Positions 10,901-19,668 of a stretch of 64,000 nt of DNA are shown in pieces. The stretch is from Xanthomonas sp. DAR 35659 (GTDB lineage Bacteria > Pseudomonadota > Gammaproteobacteria > Xanthomonadales > Xanthomonadaceae), in the NCBI RefSeq assembly GCF_041242975.1, contig NZ_CP162488.1, positions 1,540,001-1,604,000 on the forward strand, written 5' to 3'. Under the pieces are notes generated by a model that was not told the origin of the DNA, did no database searches, and saw only the letters and a list, made by a program, of their open reading frames with translations. Within the stretch, counting starts at the first letter, position 1. Every line of letters begins with the position of its first letter. The translations under genes were made by a program, and so were the position numbers.

Positions 10901-12095
10901 CTTCGTCACCGACAAGGCGGCGGCGCTGATCCGCAGTCTGCCCAAGGCGCTGCGCCGCAACTACGTGCCGGCGCCGGACTTCGCCCGCGCCTTCTACGAG
11001 GCGTTCCCGCAGCCCAGCGCCGACGACCTCCGCGGCGAACTGGCGCGCTTCCTGCAACGCGCCACCGGCGCGCCGCTGAGCGCGCTGGAGTTCGACGAGC
11101 CCGCGCTGGAGCCGCATCTGCGCATGAACCTGCGCCTGCGCGACGAGGCCGGCAAGGTGCTGGCCGAATCCCGCGACCTGGACGCGCTGCGCGCGCGCTT
11201 CGGCGAGCGTGCCGGCCAGGCCTTCGCCGCGCGTGCCGGGCGGGCGATGGCCGCGACCGGGCTGCGCGAGTTCCCGTCTGCGCCGATTCCGCTGCAGGTG
11301 CCGGGCGAGGCCGGGGTGCCTGCGTATCCGGCGCTGGTGGACGAGGGCGACAGCGCCGCGCTGCGGATCTTCGCCGACCGCGCGCAGGCCGAGGCGGCGC
11401 ACCCGCGCGGGGTGCGCCGGCTGCTGGAGATCGCCCTGGCCGACAAGGTCAAGCAGGCGCGCAAGCAGTTGCCGGTGTCGCCCAAGACCGGGCTGCTGTA
11501 CGCGGCGATCGAGTCGCAGGAGCGGCTGCGCGGCGACCTGGTCGATGCGGCGTTGAATGCCCTGGTCGAGGACGGGCTGGAGGCGATCCGCGACGCGGAC
11601 GGCTTCGCGTTGCGCCGCGATGCGGTCGGCCGGCGGTTGTTCGGCGAGGCGATGGAACGGCTGAAACTGGCCGAGACGATCATGGGCGCGGCGGCGGAGT
11701 TGAAGCCGCAACTGGAATCGCCGCTGATGGGCTGGGCCAGCGGCAACCTCGACGACCTGCGCGCGCAACTGGCGGCCTTGCTGCATCCTGGCTTCCTGCG
11801 CGAGACCCCGGCGACCGCGCTGGCGCAGTTCCCGCGCTATCTGCGCGCGATGCTCCTGCGCGCCGAACGCGCCAAGCGCGATCCGGCGCGCGACCAGGCG
11901 CGGATGCTGGAACTGAAACCATTCGTCGATGCGCTGGCCGACGCGGCCGCGGCCGGGCGTGGCGCTACGCCGGAATGGCAGGCGTTGCGCTGGGATCTGG
12001 AAGAACTGCGGGTGTCGCTGTTCGCGCAGGAACTGGGTGCCCGCGCGGGCATCTCGGCCAAGAAGCTGGCGCAGCGGGTGGCTGGGTTGCGGTGA
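7908..12095 (+). CDS. hrpA: ATP-dependent RNA helicase HrpA
   Basis: A DEAH-box RNA helicase of about 1395 residues, close to E. coli HrpA (about 1300), linked to mRNA processing and ribosome rescue. Motifs in order: GETGSGKTTQL, DEAHERS, TSATID, LYARLSNADQDRVF, ETSLTVPRIRYV, QRKGRCGR, then the long HrpA C-terminal region. The ATG at 7908 is preferred; an ATG at 7872 would add 12 residues, and neither has a strong ribosome site. Between helicase domains 1 and 2 (residues about 265-300) lies a Gly/Pro/Ser-rich segment encoded by a palindromic intergenic-type repeat (8702-8807), absent from the E. coli protein as I recall it. The stop codon abuts another copy of the same repeat family. Confidence 0.95.
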   Translation: MNTIEKPLAARLRERRAAIDGALTRDRGRLLGLWSRWQAAPGNPALEAAFAQALDASRERCAARAATQPAIALDAQLPIAREAERIVALIRAHQVVVIAGETGSGKTTQLPKLCLAAGRGAAGMIGCTQPRRIAARAVAGRVAEELRTPVGETVGFQVRFNDRVGEQTRIKFMTDGILLAEIASDRWLSSYDTIIVDEAHERSLNIDFLLGYLKQLLHKRPDLKVIVTSATIDTARFAAHFDDAPVISVEGRTYPVEVRYRPLEEPGLGSGDLGLEEAREPQRSPRTASANPESRIPTPGLTVNDAIVAAVDEITRLDPRGDVLLFLPGEREIRDAHQALERRKYRETEVLPLYARLSNADQDRVFNPGPRRRLVLATNVAETSLTVPRIRYVIDPGYARVKRYSPRQKLDRLHIEPISQASANQRKGRCGRIAEGICYRLYAEADFQARPEFTDPEIRRSSLAGVILRMLQLGLGRIEDFPFLEPPDERAVADGWQQLVELGAVGEPDRHGLRKLTEIGRKMARLPVDVKLARMLVAAQQHGCLRPMLVIAAFLGIQDPRERPPEAREAADNAHAKFADARSEFVGILRLWDGYRQAHEDLTQSKLRDWCGRHFLGFLRMREWRELHRQLHLLCAELGWTEEPAEAALRPLLAGAAAPAPARDAETAARATRGQLHRAARLAREGRGAPTTPVAAAAPTPPPAPADAGEAPRASERERAAAYQALHRALLAGLPTQVGHRTEKGDFLAPRQRRFLLFPGSALARKPPPWVLPATLLDTQKVWGLTNAAIEPDWVIAELPHLLARKHFDPHWSRAQGQVLASEQISLFGLVLAPKKPVHYGRIDPPGAHELFVRQGLVPGEITTRASFVADNQKVLAQAHEEEAKLRRAGIVADEDWQARWYLDRIPGEIHSASGLDAWWKALAPEQRRALHWSLADLLPGEGSEAERYPKYFPLGDARLPLHYRFEPGAADDGVTLEVPVHLLNALDPARLSWLAPGFVTDKAAALIRSLPKALRRNYVPAPDFARAFYEAFPQPSADDLRGELARFLQRATGAPLSALEFDEPALEPHLRMNLRLRDEAGKVLAESRDLDALRARFGERAGQAFAARAGRAMAATGLREFPSAPIPLQVPGEAGVPAYPALVDEGDSAALRIFADRAQAEAAHPRGVRRLLEIALADKVKQARKQLPVSPKTGLLYAAIESQERLRGDLVDAALNALVEDGLEAIRDADGFALRRDAVGRRLFGEAMERLKLAETIMGAAAELKPQLESPLMGWASGNLDDLRAQLAALLHPGFLRETPATALAQFPRYLRAMLLRAERAKRDPARDQARMLELKPFVDALADAAAAGRGATPEWQALRWDLEELRVSLFAQELGARAGISAKKLAQRVAGLR
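8702..8807. repeat. Palindromic GGGATTGGGG-type repeat inside hrpA
   Basis: The left arm (8702-8733) is built of GGGATTGGGG/GGGGATTTGGGATTGG units and the right arm (8776-8807) of AATCCCGAATCCCC units, making an imperfect inverted repeat about 106 bp long. The same sequence family occurs outside genes at 12096-12120, 30899-30928, 31029-31056 and 33092-33127. Here it is read through in frame, without a stop. Confidence 0.75.
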
Positions 12096-12120
12096 TTCGG
12101 GATTGGGGATTCGGGATTGG
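12096..12120. repeat. GGGATTCGGGATTG-type repeat abutting the hrpA stop
   Basis: Tandem GATTCGGGATTGGGGATTCG units run directly from the hrpA TGA stop. This is the same family as the in-frame copy within hrpA and the copies flanking yoaA. Confidence 0.6.
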
Positions 12121-12467
12121 TGCGGCAATTCCGCGCTGCTCGCGATGAGCGCTTCGTTGTGGGAGTCCCTCCCACAAAAGCGGCGCGCTGCATGCGCAGG
12201 TAGGGGCTGGCCCGGCGAATACGCGCTCGGCTGGGAGCCACTTCGGGGGAACCTCGAAAAGCCGCGCATCCGGATCTACGCGCGACGGGGCTGCCGGCGT
12301 GTGCCGTTCTTTCTGTCGCGGCTGAAGCCGCTCCTACAGTGACGGCTCACGCTTTTGTAGGAGCGGCTTCAGCCGCGACAGAACGATGCAACGGTCGCGA
12401 TGCCAAAGCACCCAGAAAAATGCGGCATCGACGCCAGCGAACCTGCCAAGCCCAATCCCGGCTCCAC
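12121..12467. other. Intergenic with a REP-like inverted pair
   Basis: About 350 bp between convergent hrpA and the CLC gene. It holds the inverted REP-like pair at 12312-12382 and no credible reading frame. The long inverted pair could end transcription from both sides, although no T run is seen. Confidence 0.5.
12312..12382. repeat. REP-like inverted repeat pair
   Basis: A 27-base arm (12312-12338, containing CGCGGCTGAAGCCGCTCCTA) and its exact reverse complement (12356-12382) flank a 17-base spacer. Each arm itself holds the small palindrome GGCTGAAGCC. The same unit recurs as a pair at 25544-25612, so this is a dispersed family of the REP/BIME kind. Confidence 0.8.
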
Positions 12468-14249
12468 TCAGTCGTCCACCCGCTCACCCATCAGCTCGCG
12501 CTGGCGCTTGTCCAGTTCCTCCGCGTAGCGCTTGCGCACGAAGCTCTCGGTGAGTACGCCCAGCACCTGGCCCTGCTCGTCCACCACGGCCAGTTCGTCG
12601 CTCTGGGTCAGGTCGAACTGGCGCATCGCGGTGACCACGTCGGTGTCGGCGCGCAGGGCCACGTCGCGGTTGCCGGCATAGTCGACGATCGCCGCGTCGG
12701 CATCGACGCCGTCGGCATAGGCGGCGGCCAGGGTCACCAGGCCGGCGTAGTGGCCGTTCTCGTCTTCCAGCACCACGCGGGTGCCCGAGCCGAGCGGGAA
12801 GCGGCGGCGGAACTCGGCCACGCTGGTGGTCGCGGCCAGCGGATGCACGTCCTTGCGCATCATCCGCCCGGCGCTGAGGTGCTTGACCCAGCCCACGTCG
12901 CGCGCGCTCTTGATGGTCTCGCCGCGCAGGTGCAGGCGCCAGGTGGAGAACGAGTAACCGAAGATCTGGCGGACGATGGTGTTGGCCACCAGCACCGCCA
13001 CCATCACCGCGCTGGCCAGCACGAAATCGTGGGTGCCTTCCAGCACCAGCATCGCCATCGTCATCGGCGCGCCGACCACCGCGGCGGCCATCGCCGCCAT
13101 GCCCGCCAGCGACGCGGCGGTGCCGTCCACCAGGGCCATGCCGGTGCCCAGATTCAACAGCCCCGCGAACAAGCCGCCGATCAGCGAGCCCATGAACAAC
13201 GAGGCGAAGAACAGGCCGCCACGGAAGCCGAAACCCAGCGAAATCCCCGAGGCCAGGCACTTGAGCAGCAACAGCACGCCCAGCCATTGCAGCGAGGTCG
13301 GGCTAGTCAGGTCCAGATGCAGCGCGCCGTGTCCGGAGGACAGCACCTGCGGCGTGATCAGCGCCAGCGGGATCAGCAGCAGGCCGCCTGCGACAGGCCG
13401 CGCCCAGCGCGGTAGCGGGCTGCGGTTGACCGCCTGCTCGATCGCGCCGACCAGGCGCATCACCGCCACCGCCAGCAACGCGCACAGCACGCCCAGCAGC
13501 GCATACAGCAGGTAGTCGCGCGCCTCCAGCGCCGACGCCGCCGAGGCCGGCAGCAGGTACGGCTGCACGCCCGCGACCTGGGCCACGAACACCGCCCCCA
13601 GCGTGGCCACCGCGACCGGCGCCAGCGCCGACGGCGAGTACGCGCCGATCACGATCTCGAACGCATAGAACGCGCCGGCCAGCGGCGCGCCGAACGCGGC
13701 GGCGATGGCCGCGCCGGCGCCGGCGCCGACCAGGGTGCGGATGTCGGCGCGACGCAGGCGCAGGATCCGGCCCAGGTGCGAGCCGCTGCCGGCGCCCATC
13801 TGCGTGTACGCCGCCTCCAGCCCGACCGAGGCGCCGACGCCGTTGGACAGCAGGGTCTGCGTCGACACGATCAGGTTGTCGCGCATCGACATGCGCCCGC
13901 CGTACAGCGCATTGGCTTCGACCGCGTCGATCAGTTGCCGCTTGCGCGCGCGGGCGGCCATGCCGAGCAGGCCGACCAGCAGCCCGCCCAGCGGCAGCAC
14001 CAGCAACTGGCTCACGCTCAACTCGGGCAGGGCGCTGAGCCGGGCGTCGCTGTCCAGTCCGTACAGCCAGGCCTGCGCGCCGTGCGCGATGCCGCTCTGC
14101 AGCAGGGTCAGCAGGCCGGCGATCAGGCCGACCAGCAGCGACAGCGCGATGAACCAGACGTCGCTGGCACGGAAGCGCCGGCGCAGCGCGTCGGCCAGGC
14201 TGTGCGAGGCGTCGGCCAGGCCCAGCCGCGGATGCGGACGCAGGTTCAC
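12468..14249 (-). CDS. CLC-family chloride channel/transporter with CBS domains
   Basis: A 593-residue anion channel or H+/Cl- exchanger of the inner membrane. The CLC core spans about residues 30-430 with many hydrophobic segments. GASVGLEAAYTQ matches the GxEGP selectivity-filter region and keeps the gating glutamate, while GAFYAFEIVIGAYSP matches the conserved helix that follows it. A C-terminal cytoplasmic part (about 450-593) carries two CBS-like regions that usually sense nucleotides. The ATG at 14249 gives a short cytoplasmic N-terminus before the first span. It is convergent with hrpA and lies 10 bp downstream of the small exported-protein gene, so the two are probably co-transcribed. 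Whether it is a channel or an exchanger is not decided here. Confidence 0.92.
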   Translation of the reverse strand: MNLRPHPRLGLADASHSLADALRRRFRASDVWFIALSLLVGLIAGLLTLLQSGIAHGAQAWLYGLDSDARLSALPELSVSQLLVLPLGGLLVGLLGMAARARKRQLIDAVEANALYGGRMSMRDNLIVSTQTLLSNGVGASVGLEAAYTQMGAGSGSHLGRILRLRRADIRTLVGAGAGAAIAAAFGAPLAGAFYAFEIVIGAYSPSALAPVAVATLGAVFVAQVAGVQPYLLPASAASALEARDYLLYALLGVLCALLAVAVMRLVGAIEQAVNRSPLPRWARPVAGGLLLIPLALITPQVLSSGHGALHLDLTSPTSLQWLGVLLLLKCLASGISLGFGFRGGLFFASLFMGSLIGGLFAGLLNLGTGMALVDGTAASLAGMAAMAAAVVGAPMTMAMLVLEGTHDFVLASAVMVAVLVANTIVRQIFGYSFSTWRLHLRGETIKSARDVGWVKHLSAGRMMRKDVHPLAATTSVAEFRRRFPLGSGTRVVLEDENGHYAGLVTLAAAYADGVDADAAIVDYAGNRDVALRADTDVVTAMRQFDLTQSDELAVVDEQGQVLGVLTESFVRKRYAEELDKRQRELMGERVDD

Positions 14250-14259
14250 GGCGCGCGTC

Positions 14260-14772
14260 CTACTTGACGCGGCGGACCTTGGCGCGGGTGTTGAAGGTGT
14301 CCACCTGCATGTACCACACGCCGGCGATGCCCGGGCGGATCTGCACCTTTGGCGCGCTGCGGCGCACGCTGCTCAGGCTGGCGGCCTCGGTCTGTTCCCA
14401 CTCCTGGCCGTTGGCCAGCACATAGCGGCGGCCCTTGGCGAAGCCGGTGAACTCGCCGACCAGGGTGCTCTCGATCGGCTCCTGGCTGCCGAAGTCGAAA
14501 AAGCCGCGGTTCTTCACGATCACTTCCTGGCGGCCTTCCTCCTTGGCCTTCTCCAGCGCCACCGCGGTCTCCTTGGCGACCTTGCCCTGCAACCAGTCGT
14601 TCAGCGCGGCCAGTTCCTGCGGCGACAGTTTGTCCAGCCCCGCGGCCTTGAACTCCTGCGCCGACATCTGCGTCTGCAGGTCGCCGGAGACGGTGCGTTG
14701 GGCAAGCGCCGGCGCGGCGGACACGGCGAGCGCCGCGCACAGGGCCAGGGGAGCGAGACGCGCAAGGGACAT
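14260..14772 (-). CDS. Exported protein of unknown function
   Basis: A 170-residue protein with a clear signal peptide (MSLARLAPLALCAALAVSAAPALAQ) cut near residue 25. The mature part has a helical region (SPQELAALNDWLQGKVAKET, then a charged AVALEKAKEEGRQEV stretch) and a C-terminal half rich in beta-type residues (VGEFTGFAKGRRYVLANGQE, then IRPGIAGVWYMQVDTFN). The N-terminus is fixed at 14772 by the signal peptide; longer in-frame starts lack one. It is 10 bp upstream of the CLC gene in the same direction. Such single-domain exported proteins are common in xanthomonads, but I cannot name a function. Confidence 0.75.
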   Translation of the reverse strand: MSLARLAPLALCAALAVSAAPALAQRTVSGDLQTQMSAQEFKAAGLDKLSPQELAALNDWLQGKVAKETAVALEKAKEEGRQEVIVKNRGFFDFGSQEPIESTLVGEFTGFAKGRRYVLANGQEWEQTEAASLSSVRRSAPKVQIRPGIAGVWYMQVDTFNTRAKVRRVK

Positions 14773-14998
14773 GGCGGGGGTCCGGGCTTGTGGGATGCGC
14801 CGTAGTGTAGTCGTAAGCGCGCGGCGTCTGGCGCCCGCGGCGGCCACTCGGCGCACCCCCGTGTCCGGTCGCGTAGCCGGTTCCGGTCGACGGGGCTCTG
14901 CGGCGCCTGCCCCCGCCATCGGCCCGTTCGTCCCGCGTCTGTCCCGCTTGCCCCGCGGGCCAAGCCCGACCGGAATGCCGTGGGTACACTTGCCCATC

Positions 14999-16108
14999 AT
15001 GAACCCGCCATCTCGTCCGCCACGGGCAGGCGCCCTCGCTGCCAGCGGTGCGATGTCCACTCCGAAAGCGTTGATCGTGTTGTGGGTGGCGTTCTGGCTG
15101 CTCATGATCGGCGTGTCCGTGCAGGAGCGCCTGAGCAATCCGCACGCCCTCTGGTGGGAGGGGCTGCTGTCGGAGGGAAGTTCCGCGTTGGTCGCGAGCG
15201 TCTGGATCTGGCTTGCCGTCCGTGTGCGCGGACGGCATGCGGCGTATCTGGACAAGCCCCTGATCTGGTTCGGCCGCTACCTGCGCTGGTTGCCGGCGAT
15301 CGCCGTCACCTTCATCGTGGCGGTGTATGCGTTACGGCACGGGATCTATGCCGCCATGGGCCTCACCTACGCGCATCCGGGCTGGCGCTCCCTGTTCGTG
15401 TACGAGACCACCAAGCTGAGCGTCTTCGTCGGCCTATGGCTGGGGGTCCTGTTTGGACTCGAGTCCCATGACCAGTGGCAACTGCAGCGCAATCGCCTGT
15501 TGCAAACGCAGAAGGCGCTGGCCGAGGCGCAGCTGGCGCAGCTCCAGGGGCAGCTGCGGCCGCATTTCCTGTTCAACGCGCTCAATACCGTCTCGTCGGT
15601 GATGCACAGCGACGTGGAACGCGCCGACCGCCTGCTGGCGGCACTCGGCGACCTGCTGCGCACCAGCCTTGGGACCATCGAGAACGAGATGACGCCGCTG
15701 GCGGCGGAACTGCGCACACTCGAGCGGTATGCGGACATCATGCGCGAGCGGTTCCGGGATCGGGTGACGCTGACATGGCAGGTGGACCCGGCCCTGCTCG
15801 ACGCCAGTGTCCCGGCGCTCCTGCTGCAGCCCTTGCTGGAGAACGCGTTCAAACATGCCGTCGAGCCCACGCTGGTGCCCATCGCCATCGCGGTCGGTGC
15901 GCGACACGCAGGCGGCTCGCTGGAGATCGTGGTGCACAATTCCGGCTCCACCCTGCCGGCGCCGGAGAGGCAGGACGGGGTGGGATTGCGCAACTGCCGG
16001 GAGCGCCTGGGCATCCTCTACGGCGATGCCGCCTCCTTGATTGTCCGCAACGAGGGCGATGGCGTCGCCGCGCGCGTCTCGATCCCGCTGGCGGAGGACA
16101 GGCGATGA
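14999..16108 (+). CDS. LytS/YehU-type sensor histidine kinase
   Basis: A 369-residue membrane sensor kinase. The N-terminal half has four likely membrane spans (about residues 22-45, 58-78, 98-122 and 138-158) with little periplasmic material. A short coiled coil (LLQTQKALAEAQLAQLQGQL) leads into the His_kinase family motif LRPHFLFNALNTVSSVMHSD, with the phosphorylated histidine at about residue 189, then a HATPase_c domain with LLLQPLLENAFKHAV and GVGLRNCRERL. The ATG at 14999 is used; an ATG at 15053 is possible. Its stop overlaps the start of the response-regulator gene by 4 bp (ATGA), so the two are translationally coupled. The signal sensed is unknown. Confidence 0.93.
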   Translation: MNPPSRPPRAGALAASGAMSTPKALIVLWVAFWLLMIGVSVQERLSNPHALWWEGLLSEGSSALVASVWIWLAVRVRGRHAAYLDKPLIWFGRYLRWLPAIAVTFIVAVYALRHGIYAAMGLTYAHPGWRSLFVYETTKLSVFVGLWLGVLFGLESHDQWQLQRNRLLQTQKALAEAQLAQLQGQLRPHFLFNALNTVSSVMHSDVERADRLLAALGDLLRTSLGTIENEMTPLAAELRTLERYADIMRERFRDRVTLTWQVDPALLDASVPALLLQPLLENAFKHAVEPTLVPIAIAVGARHAGGSLEIVVHNSGSTLPAPERQDGVGLRNCRERLGILYGDAASLIVRNEGDGVAARVSIPLAEDRR

Positions 16109-16845
16109 TCCGCGCCGTAATCGCCGACGACGAAGCGCCCGCGCGCGAAAAGCTCGCGCGCTGGTTGGCGGAGCAACCCGGCATCGCGGTGGTCGGATCG
16201 GCGGAGGACGGATTGTCCGCGGCCCTGTGCATCGAGCAGCAGCGCCCGCACGTGGCCTTTCTCGACATCCAGATGCCCACGCTATCGGGGCTGCAGGTCG
16301 CGGCGCAGCTCGAGCCGTCGAGCGCGCCGCTGATCGTGTTCGTGACCGCTTTCGATGCGCATGCCGTGAAGGCGTTCGACCTCAATGCGATCGACTACCT
16401 GCTCAAGCCTTACGACCGCGATCGGCTCGCGCTGACCGTGCAACGCGTGCGCGCGCGGCTCAGCGCGCACGAGTCCGGTGCCGCGGCGGTGGCGATGGGG
16501 CGCGCGCGCGCGCCTGCATGCGAGCGCCTGCTCGTGCCGGATGGCGAGCGGCTGCAGCTGATCGATGCGGCCTCGATCGAATGGCTGGAAGCCGACGGCA
16601 ACTACGTGCATGTGCATACCGCCGCGCGCACCTACCTGATGCGCCGGACCCTGCAGGATCTGTTGGCGCAGCTGGGCGAACAGCGCTTCGTCCGCATCCA
16701 CCGGTCGGCCGCGGCGAACCTCGCCTGCATCGGATCGCTGACGCCGCTGTTCAAGGGCGACTACGACCTGCATCTCCGCAACGGCCGCACCCTGCGGCTC
16801 AGCCGGCGCTATCGCGACGCCTTGTTCGCCCGCATGGGCGGGTAG
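16105..16845 (+). CDS. LytTR-family response regulator
   Basis: A 246-residue response regulator, the partner of the preceding kinase. The receiver domain (1-120) keeps the acidic pocket DDE near residue 8, the phosphorylated Asp54 in VAFLDIQMP, and a threonine and lysine in FVTAFDAHAVKAF and DYLLKPY. The C-terminal LytTR DNA-binding domain (about 145-246) shows WLEADGNYVHVHT, FVRIHRSAAANL and LRLSRRYRDAL. The ATG at 16105 overlaps the kinase stop (ATGA). Genes controlled by such pairs are often adjacent, so the acyltransferase gene 100 bp downstream is a candidate target; that is inference. Confidence 0.94.
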   Translation: MIRAVIADDEAPAREKLARWLAEQPGIAVVGSAEDGLSAALCIEQQRPHVAFLDIQMPTLSGLQVAAQLEPSSAPLIVFVTAFDAHAVKAFDLNAIDYLLKPYDRDRLALTVQRVRARLSAHESGAAAVAMGRARAPACERLLVPDGERLQLIDAASIEWLEADGNYVHVHTAARTYLMRRTLQDLLAQLGEQRFVRIHRSAAANLACIGSLTPLFKGDYDLHLRNGRTLRLSRRYRDALFARMGG

Positions 16846-16949
16846 CGTCCGCCTCTGCCCCGGCGGGCCTCCGTTCACCCCAAATCCGCTGCTGGCCGGC
16901 GGCCGTTCGCTCAGGCTCCCCGGTATCGCGGACACAGGGGACCCAATCG

Positions 16950-18083
16950 ATGCTCGCCACCACCCACCCGCAGGAGCGCTACGACTTCCTGGACTGGCTG
17001 CGCGTCATCGCCATTTTCGTCCTGTTCTTCTTCCATACCGGGATGATCTTCGTCGGCTGGGGCTGGCATATCGTCAACAGCCAGACCCTTCCGTCGCTGC
17101 AATGGCCGATGGATATCGCTCACCGCCTGCGCATGCCGTTGCTGTTCGTCATTGCCGGGGCCGGCATGTGGTTCGCGCTGCAGCGGCGCAGTACCGGGCA
17201 GTTCCTGCAGGAACGGACGAAGAAACTGCTTTTGCCGCTGATCGTCGGCATGTTCCTGGTCGTGCCGCCGCAGATCTACTACGAGCGGTTGCTGCATGGG
17301 CAATGGGGCGGAGGCTATCTGGATTTCTACCTGATACGCGTCCTGCAATTGCAGTTCTACCCGGCCGGGGATTTCGGCTGGCACCACCTTTGGTTCGTTC
17401 TTTACCTCTACGTTTACGTACTATTGCTGCTCCCGGTGATGCTGTGGTGGAAGCGAGCCGAGACACACCTTGCGCCGGGAAATTGGCTTTTCCTATTGGG
17501 AATTCCGCTCGGTCTCAACGAGGCTCTTCTGAAACCGCGATTCCCGGAGATGCACAATCTCATCAGCGATTGGTACATCTTCAACCACTACCTGCTGCTG
17601 ACGGCATACGGATACTTCATGGCCTCCACGCCCGGCGTCTGGAAGTGGCTTTCCGATGTCCGCAGATGGTCGCTTGTCCTGGGGCTGACGGCGTTCTTCT
17701 CGCTGATCTCGCTGTTCAGCATGGCGATCATCGAGCACGACTCCCTGATCGATCAGGTTGGCGCCAATGTCTTCACCTGGCTATGGATGATGGTGTTTCT
17801 CGGTTACGGCTACCGCTATCTCTCGCGTGCGAACCGAGTGCTCGCCTGGGCCAAAGACGCCAGCTATCCGTCTTACATCCTCCACCAGACGATCATCGTC
17901 ATGATCGGCTACTACGTCATCCAGTGTTCGTGGGGGCCATGGATCAAGTACTTCGCCATCCTGCTCCTCAGCATGGCCGCGTGCCTTGTGCTCTACGAAG
18001 GATGCCTGCGCAGGGTTGCAGGGCTGCGCCTTGTCTTCGGGATGAGGGAGAAACCTCCGCGCTCCGGTCGTCTTTCGAAATGA
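16950..18083 (+). CDS. Acyltransferase-3-family membrane protein
   Basis: A 377-residue integral membrane protein of the acyltransferase-3 family (OpgC/OafA type), which moves acyl groups such as acetyl or succinyl onto glycans across the inner membrane. The start DFLDWLRVIAIFVLFFFHTG carries the family histidine near residue 26, followed by roughly ten hydrophobic segments and no extra extracytoplasmic domain. The ATG at 16950 places the family's N-terminal RxxDxLR-like segment at the expected distance. The middle of the gene (about 17380-17800) is visibly less GC-rich than its neighbours. It follows the LytTR regulator by about 100 bp on the same strand. The substrate is unknown. Confidence 0.85.
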   Translation: MLATTHPQERYDFLDWLRVIAIFVLFFFHTGMIFVGWGWHIVNSQTLPSLQWPMDIAHRLRMPLLFVIAGAGMWFALQRRSTGQFLQERTKKLLLPLIVGMFLVVPPQIYYERLLHGQWGGGYLDFYLIRVLQLQFYPAGDFGWHHLWFVLYLYVYVLLLLPVMLWWKRAETHLAPGNWLFLLGIPLGLNEALLKPRFPEMHNLISDWYIFNHYLLLTAYGYFMASTPGVWKWLSDVRRWSLVLGLTAFFSLISLFSMAIIEHDSLIDQVGANVFTWLWMMVFLGYGYRYLSRANRVLAWAKDASYPSYILHQTIIVMIGYYVIQCSWGPWIKYFAILLLSMAACLVLYEGCLRRVAGLRLVFGMREKPPRSGRLSK

Positions 18084-18271
18084 CGGTTGCCTTTGCAGCC
18101 TGCACTTTCCCCAGCTTGTTTGCCGAAGGCGAAGAAATCGCGGTTCTTCGCCATGGAAGCGGACGCGCGATGGACGTGGCGGCCATCCGGGCAGCGGAAT
18201 GCGCCGTCATGTCGTCGCAAGTCGAGAATGCGGCCTGGCGGGGGCGCCGCCGGAGACGCCGCCTCGACAGG

Positions 18272-19393
18272 TCAGTCGTCCTCGGCCGCGGCGGTGGCCG
18301 GCGCGCGCGCCGGCCGCCGATACACGAACGCCGGCGCGGCGGCGGCCGCTTCGCGTTGCGCCAGCGCCTGCAGTTCGGTGTGGGCCGGGGCGCGTTCGCA
18401 CACCGGGTCCAGCGTGGCGGCGTCGCCGCTCAGCGCCAGCGCCTGGCAGCGGCAACCGCCCCAGTCGACCTCGCGTTTCGGGCAGCCCTGGCACGGCTGC
18501 GGCATCCACGCGGTGCCGCGGAAGCGGACGAAGGCCTCGCCGTCGCGCCAGATCGCCGCCAGCGGCCGCTCGCGCAGGTTCTCGAACACCATGTCCGGCA
18601 AGGTTTCGGCGGCGTGGCAGGGCAGCACGTCGCCGCGCGGGGAAATGTTGACGAAGCGCTGGCCCCAGCCGCCCATGCAGGCCTTGGGCCGGTGCGCGTA
18701 GTAGTCGGGGGTGACGAAGTCGATCGCCAGGCGCTCGCCCAGGCGTTCGCGCGCTGCGGCCACCGCGGCGACGGTGGCGTCGATCTGCGCGCGGCTGGGC
18801 ATCAGCGCGGCGCGATTGCGCAGGCCCCAGCCGTAGTACTGGGTATGCGCCACTTCCAGGCGTTCGGCGCCGAGTTCCAGCGCCAGTTCGATCATCGCCG
18901 GCACGCGTTCGGCATTGTGCCGGTGGATCACCGCGTTGATCGTCAGCGGCAGGTCGAGGGCGCGCACCGCCGCGGCGAACGCGCGCTTCTTGGCCAGGCT
19001 GTCGCGGTAGCCGGCGATGCGGTCGGCGCCGGCGGCGTCGGCGTCCTGCACGCTCAGTTGCACGTGTTCCAGCCCGGCCTCGGCGAGTTGCGCCAGCATC
19101 GGCGCGCCGCCGGCCACGCCGGAGGTGATCAGGTTGCTGTACAGGCCCAGCGCGCGCGCATGCGCCACCAGCGCGGGCAGGTCCTTGCGCAGCATCGGCT
19201 CGCCGCCGGAGAAGTGCGCCTGCAGTACGCCCATCGCCGCGGCCTGGTCCAGCGCCGAACGCCAGCCGGCGGTGTCCATCTCCTCGCGCACCGCGGCCAG
19301 CGCGATGGGGTTGGAGCAGTATGGGCAGGCCAACGGACAGCGGTGGGTCAGCTCCAGCAGGATCGAAAGCGGCGGCGGCACCTCGGCGTTCAT
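18272..19393 (-). CDS. pqqE: PqqA peptide cyclase (radical SAM enzyme)
   Basis: A 373-residue radical-SAM enzyme that joins the Glu and Tyr side chains of PqqA by a carbon-carbon bond, the first step of pyrroloquinoline quinone synthesis. The cluster motif CPLACPYC is at residues 19-26 (CxxxCxxC), followed by [11 protein letters not shown]-terminal SPASM region holds auxiliary-cluster cysteines ([29 protein letters not shown]). Length is normal. The ATG at 19393 overlaps the pqqD stop by 4 bp. It is the last gene of the operon; no pqqF protease gene follows. Confidence 0.97.
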   Translation of the reverse strand: MNAEVPPPLSILLELTHRCPLACPYCSNPIALAAVREEMDTAGWRSALDQAAAMGVLQAHFSGGEPMLRKDLPALVAHARALGLYSNLITSGVAGGAPMLAQLAEAGLEHVQLSVQDADAAGADRIAGYRDSLAKKRAFAAAVRALDLPLTINAVIHRHNAERVPAMIELALELGAERLEVAHTQYYGWGLRNRAALMPSRAQIDATVAAVAAARERLGERLAIDFVTPDYYAHRPKACMGGWGQRFVNISPRGDVLPCHAAETLPDMVFENLRERPLAAIWRDGEAFVRFRGTAWMPQPCQGCPKREVDWGGCRCQALALSGDAATLDPVCERAPAHTELQALAQREAAAAAPAFVYRRPARAPATAAAEDD

Positions 19394-19668
19394 GCGCGCA
19401 GCAGGCGCTTGCCGTGCAGTTGCGCGGCCAGTTCGAGCACGTCGCGTTCGACCTCGGCCGGGTCGGCCTCGAACTCGGTGGCCAGCTCCGCGGCGATCGC
19501 CGCCAGGCTGCGGACGCCATCGCAGCGCGAGACGATGGCTTGGGCAATGTTATCCAGTTCGACCACCCGCTCCGGCGCCAGCAGCACCCACTGCGCGCGG
19601 GCGCGGTCGTGTTGCAGGCGCACGCCGGCGGCGAGCCGTGGCTGGCTGCTGGCGTCCAGCGCGCTCAT
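19390..19668 (-). CDS. pqqD: PQQ biosynthesis peptide chaperone PqqD
   Basis: A 92-residue protein that binds the PqqA precursor and presents it to PqqE. It has the RiPP-recognition fold of the family; the segment [19 protein letters not shown] followed by [12 protein letters not shown] is typical. The ATG at 19668 is chosen because it overlaps the pqqC stop by 4 bp, and its own stop overlaps the pqqE start, so three genes are translationally coupled. The N-terminal [20 protein letters not shown] matches the first strands of PqqD. Family length is about 90. Confidence 0.95.
   Translation of the reverse strand: MSALDASSQPRLAAGVRLQHDRARAQWVLLAPERVVELDNIAQAIVSRCDGVRSLAAIAAELATEFEADPAEVERDVLELAAQLHGKRLLRA

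Noticed and set aside
8772..12269. A long minus-strand frame opposite hrpA
   Set aside because: Arg/Gln/Ala-rich shadow of hrpA without motifs or start signals.
18084..18271. Search for a pqqF-type protease after pqqE
   Set aside because: The interval is under 200 bp and holds no frame; the protease must be encoded elsewhere if it exists.
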